DNA of 64,000 nucleotides from Streptomyces sp. MUM 178J (lineage in GTDB: Bacteria > Actinomycetota > Actinomycetes > Streptomycetales > Streptomycetaceae): assembly GCF_022414575.1 (NCBI RefSeq), contig NZ_JADWYQ010000015.1, positions 62,001-126,000 on the forward strand, read 5' to 3'. The position numbers were made by a program, and so were the translations under genes. The notes below the pieces were generated by a model. It was not told where the DNA came from, did not search any database, and saw only the letters and a program-made list of their open reading frames with translations. Below, one piece after another: positions 1 through 8,717 of this stretch. Within the stretch, counting starts at the first letter, position 1. Each line of letters begins with the position of its first letter.

Positions 1-1074
1 GGCATCGGCGCCGGGACCGCCTCGGCCTCGTGCTCGACCGACAGTGCACAGAGTGTGGACGCCTCCGCCGTCGCCAAGCAGGTGAAGGCCATCCTGGACG
101 GCGGCGACAAGGGCTCGGTCTCCGTACCGGGTCTGGACGCGCCAGCCGACCAGGTGCCCAACGCCAAGACGATCCAGGCCACGGGCGTCGCGATGAACAT
201 CCCGGCCCGAGGGCAGGTCGTCGCCCTGGCGACCGCGCTGCAGGAGAGCGGCCTGCGGAACCTGACCTACGGCGACCGCGATTCGCTGGGCCTCTTCCAG
301 CAGCGGCCGTCTATGGGCTGGGGCACAACCAGCCAGATCCTCGACCCGGTGCACGCCTCGACGAAGTTCTACGAGGGGCTCAAGAAGGTCTCCGGCTGGC
401 AGTCCCTCTCTGTCACCCAGGCCGCCCAGGCGGTACAGAAGTCGGGCTTCCCGGAGGCGTACGCCAAATGGGAGCCGCTGGCCACCGCCCTACAGAAGGC
501 CATCGAGCCCCTGCTGCAGAAGGCTGGCGGCGCATCGCCGAGCCCATCGCCGTCCGGCTCGGCCGACACCGGCAGCCCCTCTCCCGATTCCGCGGGGGGT
601 TGTTCGGCGGACGGCGACGGGACGGACTTCGGCACCATCCCGGCGGGCGCCCTGCCGGACGAGTACAAGATTCCCGCCTCCGCGCCGCCGAAGGTACAGA
701 CGGCGATCCGGTGGGCGCTCGGCCAGCTCGGCACCCCGTATCAGTGGGGCGGCACGTGCACCGACTCCCACGGTAAAAACCCGATGGGCCGCTGCGACTG
801 CTCCTCCCTGATGCAGGGCGCGTACAAGGCCGCCGGGGTCACCCTGACGCGGACCACGTACACGCAGGTCAAGGACGGCAAGGCCGTCTCGGGCGATGCC
901 CTCAAGCCGGGCGACCTCCTCTTCACCGAGGGGACGGCCGCCGTACCGGAACACGTCGGGATGGCGATCGGGCAGGGCCTGATCGTCCACGCCCCGCACA
1001 CCGGTGACGTCGTACGGATCACCACCGTCGCGTCCTGGAAATCGCGGATTCTCGCGGCCCGCCGAGTCGTCTGA
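1..1074 (+). CDS. NlpC/P60 cell-wall hydrolase (VirB1-like), 5' partial
   Basis: The reading frame is open from base 1, so the true start lies upstream; the GTG at 55 is only an internal candidate. The visible protein has an N-terminal lysozyme/transglycosylase-like segment (ALQESGLRNL, then SLGLFQQRPS), a Ser/Pro/Gly linker and a C-terminal NlpC/P60 domain. The catalytic cysteine is in CDCSSLMQGAY and the histidine in EHVGMAIG; VHAPHTGDVV is typical of NlpC/P60 enzymes in conjugation systems. By family it should cleave peptidoglycan outside the membrane, opening a path for the transfer channel. It heads the T4SS gene run. A role in transfer is inferred from position; the enzyme class is clear. 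Confidence 0.88.
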   Translation, partial: GIGAGTASASCSTDSAQSVDASAVAKQVKAILDGGDKGSVSVPGLDAPADQVPNAKTIQATGVAMNIPARGQVVALATALQESGLRNLTYGDRDSLGLFQQRPSMGWGTTSQILDPVHASTKFYEGLKKVSGWQSLSVTQAAQAVQKSGFPEAYAKWEPLATALQKAIEPLLQKAGGASPSPSPSGSADTGSPSPDSAGGCSADGDGTDFGTIPAGALPDEYKIPASAPPKVQTAIRWALGQLGTPYQWGGTCTDSHGKNPMGRCDCSSLMQGAYKAAGVTLTRTTYTQVKDGKAVSGDALKPGDLLFTEGTAAVPEHVGMAIGQGLIVHAPHTGDVVRITTVASWKSRILAARRVV

Positions 1075-1162
1075 CCGGCGCTCCTCCCCCTCCTCACCTC
1101 CCCTCGCACCGCTGGTTCGCCCCTCCGGGCTTTGGCGTGCGCTCATTCGAACTGGAGTTCCC

Positions 1163-1471
1163 ATGTATCTCGCTGAACAGGTCATACAGCTCGCCTACGA
1201 CCCCGGAATCAAGCCCAACGAGGGCGGGCTCCCTGGCCTCAACGTCCTCAAGCAGGTGATGGGCTCGATCAACTTGTTCGGACTCATCGCCGTGGTCGGA
1301 GCCCTCGCCGTCAGTGCAGGCGTGTGGGCCTGGGGTCACCACTCCGGTGGTCACCAGGCCGAGGCGAACGGCAAGAAGGGCGTGCTGGTCAGCGCGGGCG
1401 CGGCCCTTCTTCTCGGTGCGGCCAACGGTGTAGTGGCGTTCTTCTCGACGCTCGGGACGCAGGTCCACTGA
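1163..1471 (+). CDS. Two-helix membrane protein, DUF6112/VirB2-like
   Basis: The 102-residue product has an ATG at 1163 preceded by CTGGAG. Two hydrophobic segments, about residues 35-55 (NLFGLIAVVGALAVSAGVWA) and 72-92, flank a short polar loop (HHSGGHQAEANGKK). This size and topology match the small pilin/VirB2-like or DUF6112 proteins found beside VirB4 and VirB6 in actinobacterial T4SS elements. Its stop overlaps the next start (TGATG at 1469-1473), so the two are translationally coupled. Assignment as a channel or pilus subunit is inferred from topology and neighbours. Confidence 0.72.
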   Translation: MYLAEQVIQLAYDPGIKPNEGGLPGLNVLKQVMGSINLFGLIAVVGALAVSAGVWAWGHHSGGHQAEANGKKGVLVSAGAALLLGAANGVVAFFSTLGTQVH

Positions 1472-2151
1472 TGGCTCAGCACTCCCCCCACCCCGGCGGC
1501 GCATCTCGCGTGCGCCGCCGGGCGCTGCTCGGCACTGCCGTCCTGGCGGTGCTCGTCGCCCTCGCCGGCCTGGCCGCCTACCTCACCCGCGAGGGCCGAA
1601 GCCCCTCCGATACCGCTTCCCCACCACCGAGTTCGCCCACCGCGTCCTCGTCGCCCGCAGCACCGTCCGGGCCGCACACCCGGCCCCGCGCTCTGCCCGT
1701 TCCGCCGAAAACCCACGACCCGATCACGTACGGGAAGGCCGCCGCCGCAGCGCTGTGGTCGTACGACACCCGCGCATACTCGCAGCCCGAGCTGCGCAAG
1801 GCGCTGCGCGGCTGGCTGACCACGGAGTCGAAGTACGCCGACCCGGCCTCCGTCGACCAGGCGGTCCCCTCGGCCGTGCTGTGGAAGGAGATGGCGGCCA
1901 ACAAGCAGGTCGCCACCGCCAAGATCAACGAGGGGCACTTCCCGCACGCTTTCACCCAGGCCCTCCAGGACGACCCCGGGGCGATCACCCAGGCGTACGT
2001 CTACGCCGTCACGGTCTCCGGCAAGCAGTCGATTCGCTGGAAGGGCTCGGCCGCCGGCGGTGCGGAGAGCCGGTCCACCACCCTCGCGGTCCAGTGCCGG
2101 CCCAACCACCCCTGCGCCTTGGTCGGCGTCATGCCGTCCGTCGCGCCCTGA
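1471..2151 (+). CDS. Membrane-anchored extracytoplasmic protein, possible VirB8-like subunit
   Basis: This 226-residue protein has an Arg-rich N-terminus, one transmembrane helix at about residues 17-36 (ALLGTAVLAVLVALAGLAAY), a Ser/Pro-rich linker to about residue 75 and a soluble C-terminal domain of about 150 residues containing TYGKAAAAALWSYDTR. One N-terminal helix plus an NTF2-sized outer domain is the layout of VirB8/TcpC proteins, which assemble the conjugation channel. I see no diagnostic motif, so that identification is an inference from architecture and from its place between VirB2-like and VirB6-like genes. Confidence 0.62.
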   Translation: MAQHSPHPGGASRVRRRALLGTAVLAVLVALAGLAAYLTREGRSPSDTASPPPSSPTASSSPAAPSGPHTRPRALPVPPKTHDPITYGKAAAAALWSYDTRAYSQPELRKALRGWLTTESKYADPASVDQAVPSAVLWKEMAANKQVATAKINEGHFPHAFTQALQDDPGAITQAYVYAVTVSGKQSIRWKGSAAGGAESRSTTLAVQCRPNHPCALVGVMPSVAP

Positions 2152-2179
2152 CCCTCGCCCCAGAACGGAGGTACGACCC

Positions 2180-3589
2180 ATGGGAGTCTGCGACTTCCCG
2201 CTGATGGACAAGGTGTGCGGCGCTGTCGACTTCGCCACCAACCCCGCCGGCACCGTCACCGACGGTCTCGGCGCGTGGATCGCGAAGTCGGCGGGCGAGC
2301 TGGCGTCCAGCGCGGCCGACCTTGCCGCCAAGGCCGTCAACAAGACGACGGCCATCGACCTCAACGCCGGGTGGTTCCGCGACAACTACGAGCTGCTGCT
2401 GCCCATCGGCCTCGCCCTGACCGTCGGCATCTTCTGCATCCAGCTCATGACCGCGGCCTGGCGCCGAGACGAACGTGCCCTCGCCAAGGCGGCGTTCGGC
2501 ACCATGACCGGAGTCCTGTTCAGCTTCTCCGCCATCGCTTTCACGACCGTCGCCATCACCGTGGTGGACGCGCTGTCCGACGGCCTCTTCAAAGCCGCCA
2601 ACACCTCGATCGACGACGCGATCCGTCGTGTGATCAAGGTTGATCAGATGGGGGCCATGTACGGCCTCGGCTGGGGTGTGCCCGCGCTGGTGGCCTTCGG
2701 CTGTGCGATCGGCGCCTTCCTCTATTGGGGCGTGATGGTGGCCCGCAAGGTCGGCGTCCTGATCATGGTCGCGCTCGCGGTGTTCGCCGGGGCGGGCGGC
2801 GGCTGGGAAGTCGCCAAACGGTGGCGGCGCGGCTGGATCGAGGCCACCGGCACCCTGATCGTCTCCAAGCTGTTGATGACCGTGGTCTTCCTCATCGGCG
2901 TCTCCGCCATGGGCAAGACCGACGCCAGCGACGGAATGGCGGCCCTGTCCGACGCGATGGCCGGCATCGTCGTGATGGTCCTGGTGTTGCTCTGCCCCTA
3001 CGCGACGTACAAGTTCGTCCACTGGGCCAGCGACGGCGGCGGCCACGACGACATGCACCGCACCGGTGTCGCCGGCATGGCGGTAGCCGCAGGAGCCGCA
3101 AAGACCGCAGGCAGCCTCGCGCTGCGGGCCGGTACCGGCGCCCCCGCTCCGCAGGGTCCGAACCAGGTCCCGGGCGCGGGCACCGATGGCGTCGCCTCCG
3201 GCATCAACCCCTCCGGCGGCAACCTCAGCAAGGAGGGCATCGACGCCGGGCCGCCCAAGCAGCAGACCCGCTTCCGGTACGGCGAAGACCCGGACGCGAG
3301 CGGCGACAAGGGCCGGGCTCTGATCCAGCGCCCCGGGATCCCGCCGCTGATCACACGTCCTGGCGAGGACGAACCGGAAGGGTCCGAATCGGCTGCCCAA
3401 GGCGTTGCGGGCGGCTCCGGTCACCTCGCAGCCGCATCGGCTCCGGGCGGCGACATGACCTCCATGCCGCCAGCCGACCCCGGACCTTCGGCCTCGGGCA
3501 CTCCGGCGTCCGCGTCCGGACCGTCGGCCACCGGCTCCGCGACGCCGACGAACTGGGTGTATCCCACCCAGCCGCCGTCGGGTTCCTGA
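2180..3589 (+). CDS. Polytopic T4SS membrane protein, VirB6/TrbL-like
   Basis: The ATG at 2180 follows a strong GGAGG; the product is 469 residues. After an amphipathic N-terminus there are about six hydrophobic segments between residues 65 and 285, including LLLPIGLALTVGIFCIQLMT, FSFSAIAFTTVAITVV and VVMVLVLLCPYATYKFVHWA. A long Gly/Pro/Ser-rich cytoplasmic tail follows (about 300-469). This matches the VirB6/TrbL inner-membrane channel component. The AWRRDERALAKAAFGTMTG loop is typical of Streptomyces members. Neighbouring VirB4 and VirD4 genes support the call. Confidence 0.78.
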   Translation: MGVCDFPLMDKVCGAVDFATNPAGTVTDGLGAWIAKSAGELASSAADLAAKAVNKTTAIDLNAGWFRDNYELLLPIGLALTVGIFCIQLMTAAWRRDERALAKAAFGTMTGVLFSFSAIAFTTVAITVVDALSDGLFKAANTSIDDAIRRVIKVDQMGAMYGLGWGVPALVAFGCAIGAFLYWGVMVARKVGVLIMVALAVFAGAGGGWEVAKRWRRGWIEATGTLIVSKLLMTVVFLIGVSAMGKTDASDGMAALSDAMAGIVVMVLVLLCPYATYKFVHWASDGGGHDDMHRTGVAGMAVAAGAAKTAGSLALRAGTGAPAPQGPNQVPGAGTDGVASGINPSGGNLSKEGIDAGPPKQQTRFRYGEDPDASGDKGRALIQRPGIPPLITRPGEDEPEGSESAAQGVAGGSGHLAAASAPGGDMTSMPPADPGPSASGTPASASGPSATGSATPTNWVYPTQPPSGS

Positions 3590-3659
3590 CCCACATCCCC
3601 CGGGGGCGGGCCGCACTCCACGGCCCGCCCCCGCCCCCCACCAGCAGGAAGGTTTCGCC

Positions 3660-3758
3660 ATGACGTCCAGAAGAGCGCCGCGCGCCCCGTCCTCCGCCCG
3701 CTCTCACCGTCTGGAACCACCATGTCCGGCAAGCACCAGTCCTCCACGCCCACCGTGA
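3660..3758 (+). CDS. Possible 32-residue Arg/Pro/Ser leader ORF overlapping the next gene
   Basis: An ATG at 3660 behind AGGAAGG opens a short frame (MTSRRAPRAPSSARSH...) that ends at 3758, 37 bases inside the next gene. The next gene's own ribosome site (CTGGAACC) is weak, so this leader could deliver ribosomes to the ATG at 3722. Composition is biased and I recognise no family. It may simply be chance. Confidence 0.28.
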   Translation: MTSRRAPRAPSSARSHRLEPPCPASTSPPRPP

Positions 3759-5188
3759 AGTTCCCGCACCGCAGCAGGCGCGGCGTCCTGCTCGGCCTGT
3801 CCGTCCCGCAGTTGGCCGTCGCCGGGCTCACCGGCCTTCTCCTTCTCGCCGTGATCCTCGCCCGCGGCGTGGTCGGTGCCCTCCAGCTCATCCCGCTGTG
3901 GGCCGTGATCGCCCTGCTCGTCTTCGTCCGCCACCGAGGCCGTGCTCTGGCGGACTGGGCCCCGATCGTCGTCCGGTACGCGCTGCGCCGGATGCGAGGC
4001 CAGCTCGTCTGGCTCACCCGGCCCTCCCGCCGGCCGACCCGCGAGGGCCTGCTCCACCTTCCCGGCACCGCTGCCAGCCTGCGCGTGACCACCGCTCCCG
4101 ACGGCAAGTACGGCGCCGTCCACAACCCGCACACCGGGACGCTGACCGCGGTGGTCAAGGTCTCCTCCCGCGCCTACGCCCTGCTCGACCCCGGCACCCA
4201 GCAGGCCAACGTCGGCGGCTGGGGACGCGCGCTGGCAGCTCTCGCCCGTACCGGGCAGATCGCCCGCATCCAGGTGATCGAGCGCACCATCCCCGACTCC
4301 GGCGACGCGCTGCGCCGCTACTGGGAAGAGCACGGCCACCCCGACACCCCGATGGCCGGCGCGATCTACAACGAGCTGATCCAGAGCGCCGGTCCCGCAG
4401 CCGCCCCGCACGAGGCGTACGTCGCGGTGTCCCTGGACACCAAGGCGGCCCGTCGGCTGATCAACCAGGCTGGCGGCGGTCTCACCGGTGCCTTCAGCGT
4501 CCTCGCCCAGCTCACCTCCACGTTCGACCAGGCGGCGCGGACCGCCGGTCTCACCCCGACGGGCTGGCTCACCGCCCGCGAGATCGCCGCCGTGGTGCGC
4601 ACTTCCTATGACCCGAAGGCGCTGGCGACACTCGACCGCTGGTCCACGGCCGGTCGCCCCGAGGCCGAGCCCGCCGCCGCCGGCCCCGTCGTGGTCGTCG
4701 AGAAGGCGGACCACATCGCCACCGACTCCGCCGTGCACGCCACCTACTGGGTGGAGAACTGGCCGCGCACCGAGACCAGCGCCGGCTTCCTGCACCAGCT
4801 CCTGTTCACCGGCGGGGTGCGGCGCACGCTGTCGCTCTCCTACGAGCCGAAGAACCTCGACGCCGCCCTGCGCGACGTGCAGCGCAAGAAGTCCAGCGTG
4901 ATCGCCGACGCCGCCGAACGGGCCCGGCGCGGCCAGGTCGACTCCGAGGCGGACTCGATCGAGTACCAGGACATCAAGTCCCGCGAACGCCAGCTCATCG
5001 CCGGGCACGCCGACGTCGCCCTGACCGGTCTGCTGACCGTCTCGGCCGACACCGAGGACGAGCTGCGCACCGCCTGCGCCGTCGTGGAGACCGCCGCTGT
5101 CGGCGCCCAGCTCGATCTGAGGCCGCTGACCTGGCAGCAGGCCGAGGCGTTCACCGCCGCCGCCCTGCCGCTCGCGCTCGCTGCCTGA
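3722..5188 (+). CDS. SCO6880-family T4SS protein
   Basis: This 488-residue protein has two adjacent hydrophobic helices at about residues 23-65 (PQLAVAGLTGLLLLAVILAR, then LIPLWAVIALLVFVRHRGR), followed by a large cytoplasmic region without a Walker motif. This arrangement (PrgI-like membrane hairpin plus VirB4 N-terminal-like domain, lacking the ATPase) is that of the SCO6880 family, which precedes the separate VirB4 ATPase in Streptomyces T4SS elements. Here the VirB4 gene follows 500 bases later with one small gene between. It probably anchors the ATPase to the membrane channel. Confidence 0.75.
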   Translation: MSGKHQSSTPTVKFPHRSRRGVLLGLSVPQLAVAGLTGLLLLAVILARGVVGALQLIPLWAVIALLVFVRHRGRALADWAPIVVRYALRRMRGQLVWLTRPSRRPTREGLLHLPGTAASLRVTTAPDGKYGAVHNPHTGTLTAVVKVSSRAYALLDPGTQQANVGGWGRALAALARTGQIARIQVIERTIPDSGDALRRYWEEHGHPDTPMAGAIYNELIQSAGPAAAPHEAYVAVSLDTKAARRLINQAGGGLTGAFSVLAQLTSTFDQAARTAGLTPTGWLTAREIAAVVRTSYDPKALATLDRWSTAGRPEAEPAAAGPVVVVEKADHIATDSAVHATYWVENWPRTETSAGFLHQLLFTGGVRRTLSLSYEPKNLDAALRDVQRKKSSVIADAAERARRGQVDSEADSIEYQDIKSRERQLIAGHADVALTGLLTVSADTEDELRTACAVVETAAVGAQLDLRPLTWQQAEAFTAAALPLALAA

Positions 5189-5213
5189 CCCTTCCCTTCG
5201 AAAGAGCACCCTC

Positions 5214-5666
5214 ATGTCCCGCACCGCCAGCCCGACCGCGCAGGACTTCGTGCCCTTCGCCACCGCCGCGCTCGACTTCCACCGGGCGCTTAACATCCCG
5301 GGCGGCCCGCTGGTCACCACCCGGGCCGAGCTGGACGCCCTGCACGCGCACCTCGTTTCGCTGTACGGGCTGCTCGACGCCCACACCGGTCGCACCGGGC
5401 AGCTCGTCGCGGTCGAGGGCGACCAGCTCCGTACCGCCCGCACCCGCATCTGGCAGGCAGCCGAGCACCTCCACGCCGCCTACCACGCGGCGCCCCGGCC
5501 GGACTCCGGCGAGATCCCCGCACCGGAGGCGTGCCAGGCCGGCCTTCCGGAGGGAGCACCGGAACTGACCATCTGCCAGCGCCACCAGCGCACCGCTCAT
5601 CTCGTCCGGCGGCGCACCACCCCGGCCGACCTGCACGCCCCGTTCACCGGCCTCGTCCGCCGCTGA
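5214..5666 (+). CDS. Small conserved protein between SCO6880-like and VirB4 genes (DUF6238-like)
   Basis: The ATG at 5214 follows GAAAGAG; the product is 150 residues, soluble and largely helical. It contains EGDQLRTARTRIWQAAEHLH and two cysteines (EACQAG, TICQRH). It resembles the DUF6238 group as I remember it, an identification made from memory only. Its conserved position in the transfer operon suggests an accessory of the ATPase complex, but nothing in the sequence gives a mechanism. Confidence 0.6.
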   Translation: MSRTASPTAQDFVPFATAALDFHRALNIPGGPLVTTRAELDALHAHLVSLYGLLDAHTGRTGQLVAVEGDQLRTARTRIWQAAEHLHAAYHAAPRPDSGEIPAPEACQAGLPEGAPELTICQRHQRTAHLVRRRTTPADLHAPFTGLVRR

Positions 5667-5692
5667 CCCACCCCTCATCTGGAGAAACGCTC

Positions 5693-7198
5693 ATGCCCCG
5701 TACCCGCGCCAGCGCCTCCCCTCTGTTCGTGCCCCGTAAGACGACGCGCGCCGAGCAGCGGGCCGCCCGAGCCGGTTTCACTGAAGCCCGCCGCCAGGCG
5801 CGCCTCGCCGGAAATCCGCCCAAGCACCGCGCCGAGCAGACCCTCGACCCGGATCTGCGGCCCACCTACCCGCCCGCCGGTCGCCCCGGTCCGGCCTCCG
5901 CCCGCGGCGGCAAGCTCGCCCTGCCCGCCCACCGGATGACCACCGCCACAGCCAGCGGCGCGTACCCGTTCGTCGCCGAGGGCGGCCTGGGCGCCGAAGG
6001 GGTGTTCATCGGCCGCGATGTGCACGCGGAGGCGGCCTTCTGCTTCGACCCGTTCTCGCTCTACAACAGCGGCAGGGTGGAGGGCTTCACCAACCCCAAC
6101 GCGGTCCTGGCCGGGATCATCGGCATGGGCAAGTCGGCGCTGGCGAAGTCGATCGCCAACCGGTCGATCGCCCACGGCTACCGGGTCTACATCCCCTGCG
6201 ATCCCAAGGGGGAGTGGACCGGTGTCTCGCAGGCCCTCGGCGGCTACAGCATCGCCCTGGGCCCGGGGCTCCCCGGCCGGTTGAACCCGCTGGACGCCCC
6301 GGCCCGTCCCGCCTCCGTGAGCGAGGAGGACTGGTTCACGGAGGTTCGCAAGCGCCGTCTGCTGCTGCTGGCCAGCCTCGCCCGCACCGTGCTGAAGCGC
6401 GACCTGCTGCCGATGGAGCACACCGCCCTCGACCTGGCCCTGGATCTGGTTGTCGCCGACGCCGCCGCCCGGGGTACGGTGCCGCTGCTCGGCGAGATCG
6501 CGCACGTACTCGGCTCCCCCGAACACCTCGACCAGGCCCTCGGCCACCAGGCGGGGCACCTCGGTTCAGCCGCCCAGGACCTCGCCCACGCCCTGCGACG
6601 TCTCGTGCACGGCGACTTGAGCGGCATGTTCGACGCGCCGAGCACCGTGTCGTTCGACCCGACCACACCGATGCTGTCCATCGACCTCTCCCGTCTCGGC
6701 GGCTCCGGTGACGACACGGCACTGGTGCTCGCGATGACGTGTGCGAGCGCGTGGATGGAGTCAGCCCTCAGTGATCCCGATGGTGGTCGGCGCTGGGTGA
6801 TCTACGACGAGGCGTGGCGGCTGATGCGGCACGTCGGCCTGCTGGAGCGGATGCAGAGCCAGTGGAAGCTCTCCCGAGGGCTGGGCATCGCGAACCTCAT
6901 GGTGATCCACCGCCTCAGCGACTTGCTCTCGGCGGGCGACGCCGGCTCGCGCGGCCGGGTCCTTGCCGAGGGGCTCCTCGCGGACTGCAGCACGCGCATC
7001 ATCTACCGCCAGGAGCCAGACCAGCTCGCCGCCGCTGCCTCTCTGCTCGGCCTGACCGGCGTCGAGACCCAGGCGGTGTCCGCCCTGACCAAGGGCCGAG
7101 GTCTGTGGAAGGTCGCAGGCCGCTCGTTCATCACCCAGCACATCCTCCACCCGGCCGAGCGGGAGCTGTTCGACACAGACGCCCGCATGGCCGCCTAG
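5693..7198 (+). CDS. virB4: VirB4-like conjugation ATPase
   Basis: ATG 5693 follows CTGGAG; 501 residues. A basic N-terminus precedes an AAA-type P-loop ATPase domain. Walker A is GIIGMGKSALAK (residues 141-152), CDPKGEWTG follows the first strand as in VirB4/TrbE proteins, and Walker B is RRWVIYDEAWRLM (about 366-378). QSQWKLSRGLGIANLMVIHR is the typical post-Walker-B region. It lacks the VirB4 N-terminal domain, which the SCO6880-like protein upstream probably supplies. It powers assembly of, and transport through, the T4SS at the inner face of the membrane. Confidence 0.88.
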   Translation: MPRTRASASPLFVPRKTTRAEQRAARAGFTEARRQARLAGNPPKHRAEQTLDPDLRPTYPPAGRPGPASARGGKLALPAHRMTTATASGAYPFVAEGGLGAEGVFIGRDVHAEAAFCFDPFSLYNSGRVEGFTNPNAVLAGIIGMGKSALAKSIANRSIAHGYRVYIPCDPKGEWTGVSQALGGYSIALGPGLPGRLNPLDAPARPASVSEEDWFTEVRKRRLLLLASLARTVLKRDLLPMEHTALDLALDLVVADAAARGTVPLLGEIAHVLGSPEHLDQALGHQAGHLGSAAQDLAHALRRLVHGDLSGMFDAPSTVSFDPTTPMLSIDLSRLGGSGDDTALVLAMTCASAWMESALSDPDGGRRWVIYDEAWRLMRHVGLLERMQSQWKLSRGLGIANLMVIHRLSDLLSAGDAGSRGRVLAEGLLADCSTRIIYRQEPDQLAAAASLLGLTGVETQAVSALTKGRGLWKVAGRSFITQHILHPAERELFDTDARMAA

Positions 7199-7230
7199 CC
7201 CAACGAACAGCACAGCAACGGGAATCGATC

Positions 7231-7926
7231 ATGTCTGCTTCTTCCACTCCTTCCTCCGGTGACAACCAGCCGTCGCAGGCCACTGACCCTTTGGCGTGGC
7301 GACGGCACCTCCCGGCACTGGCCTCGGCCGCCGCCGGGATCAACGAGGCGTGCGACGCCTGGGACGCGGTTTCGGACTCCCTTTGCGACGCGGACGGCTG
7401 GCCGCTGGACGACAAGGTCTACGGGGACGGGAAGGTCAAGCGGGACGCCGAAGCGTGGAAGCACGCCGAAGTGTTCCTCGACCACGGACCCGAGGTGCTG
7501 GCCGGGGTACGCGCCGCCGCCGACGGCCCCGACTACGTCGAGGGGCCGATCAGTGACGACCTCCGTCGGATACGCGGGATCGACACCATCCTGCTCCGGG
7601 CGGAGGAACTGCGGCACGAATGGGCCGACGTCATGGCGCTTATGGACGGTTCGCAGCCGAGCGTGCTCCACCTCTACAAGGAGCGTGCCGAGGAGCACCG
7701 CAACACCGAAGGCTGGCACTACTCACACGAACTCGGCTCCAAGGGACCGGCGTTGGTGCGCGTCGGCGAATACCTCGCTCACCGAGCGGACACCGAACGG
7801 CCGGCGCAGACCGAGCGGGCTCGCGTCGCCCTGACCCGCTCGACGCACAACACCCCTGCCGTATCAGCCCCTTCGCCCCAGGTCCCGCCGGCATCGCAAC
7901 CGCCGGCTCCCGGTCGCTCGCGGTGA
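7231..7926 (+). CDS. Hypothetical accessory protein with Arg/Ser/Pro C-terminal tail
   Basis: This 231-residue protein starts at ATG 7231. Residues 1-190 form an acidic, helical, Trp-containing region (INEACDAWDAVSDSLCDADG) of unknown fold. From about residue 190 the composition changes to a basic, proline-rich tail containing ARVALTRST and ending PGRSR. Similar tails end many proteins in this region. I do not recognise the main domain. The position directly after virB4 and the tail make it a candidate T4SS substrate or accessory. Confidence 0.6.
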   Translation: MSASSTPSSGDNQPSQATDPLAWRRHLPALASAAAGINEACDAWDAVSDSLCDADGWPLDDKVYGDGKVKRDAEAWKHAEVFLDHGPEVLAGVRAAADGPDYVEGPISDDLRRIRGIDTILLRAEELRHEWADVMALMDGSQPSVLHLYKERAEEHRNTEGWHYSHELGSKGPALVRVGEYLAHRADTERPAQTERARVALTRSTHNTPAVSAPSPQVPPASQPPAPGRSR

Positions 7927-8056
7927 TCCCTAGCACGCAGTCACGGCAGCGCCAAGCTGCCCGATCACCAGATCCTCATGGACCACCGCACTCCTTCCAG
8001 CTCAACGCCCCCGGCGGCTCCCGCCGTGCGGCGGGACGTTCGCGACGGAGAACTCC

Positions 8057-8620
8057 ATGCACCACGAAACCTCGCCCCCGACCGCCGCGTCCGATCCGCG
8101 TCGCCTTCAGGCCGCTCTCTGTTCCGCGCTCGGGCAGCGCGGCCTGGAGGGCACCGTCGAGTACGGCCTCAGCGACTACATCGTCCACGCCGAGCTTCCC
8201 GACGGCAGTTCGCTGATCATCTCGCCGCCGCAGGAGCCACCCTCCGAGCACCCCGAGTCCCCGGAAAGCTGGATGGTCACCCGCCACCGGTCCGCCGAGC
8301 CCGCCGTCTACGAGGTGATCTACGACTCCGAGCCGGACGGTCCGCATGCGCGTCACGGCGGCAGCGTGCCGGATCTCCTCTCCGCTGTCGACGCCCGCCT
8401 GGACCAGCTTGGCGTACCGACACGCCAGGAGCAGGAACGTTCCGGCGAGGCGCGCGCCGCCACCGTGCTCCCTCCCGACTCCGCTCCATCCCGGGCGAGG
8501 GTCGCTCTCGCCTCTTCGCCGTCGGTCGGCAAGCGCGTGCTCCCGACCGGTCCGCCGCCGGAGTCTTCCGCGCGGACCGCGCCGCCACCGGCCAGTTCCT
8601 CATCCGCTCCCCGGCTCTGA
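8057..8620 (+). CDS. Hypothetical accessory protein with the shared C-terminal tail
   Basis: The ATG at 8057 is preceded by CGGAGAACTCC; 187 residues. The first 120 residues form a compact beta-rich domain (TVEYGLSDYIVHAELPDGSS, then SWMVTRHRSAEPAVYEVIYD) that resembles small phage or ICE proteins of unknown function. After residue 130 comes the tail: RARVALASS, then a Pro/Ser stretch ending SAPRL. No membrane segment or catalytic motif is seen. Confidence 0.58.
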   Translation: MHHETSPPTAASDPRRLQAALCSALGQRGLEGTVEYGLSDYIVHAELPDGSSLIISPPQEPPSEHPESPESWMVTRHRSAEPAVYEVIYDSEPDGPHARHGGSVPDLLSAVDARLDQLGVPTRQEQERSGEARAATVLPPDSAPSRARVALASSPSVGKRVLPTGPPPESSARTAPPPASSSSAPRL

Positions 8621-8717
8621 CCGACCGCGATCCAGGAGTCCCTCGTGCACCGCACCCTCAGAACTGATCCGCCCGTCGCCCGCACCTGTAACCGCACCCG
8701 CCTCGGATGGATCTGCC

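Noticed and set aside
2129..3661. 510-residue - strand frame opposite the VirB6-like gene
   Set aside because: Low-complexity Gly/Arg/Asp text with no recognisable domain; the + strand has a good ribosome site and transmembrane pattern.
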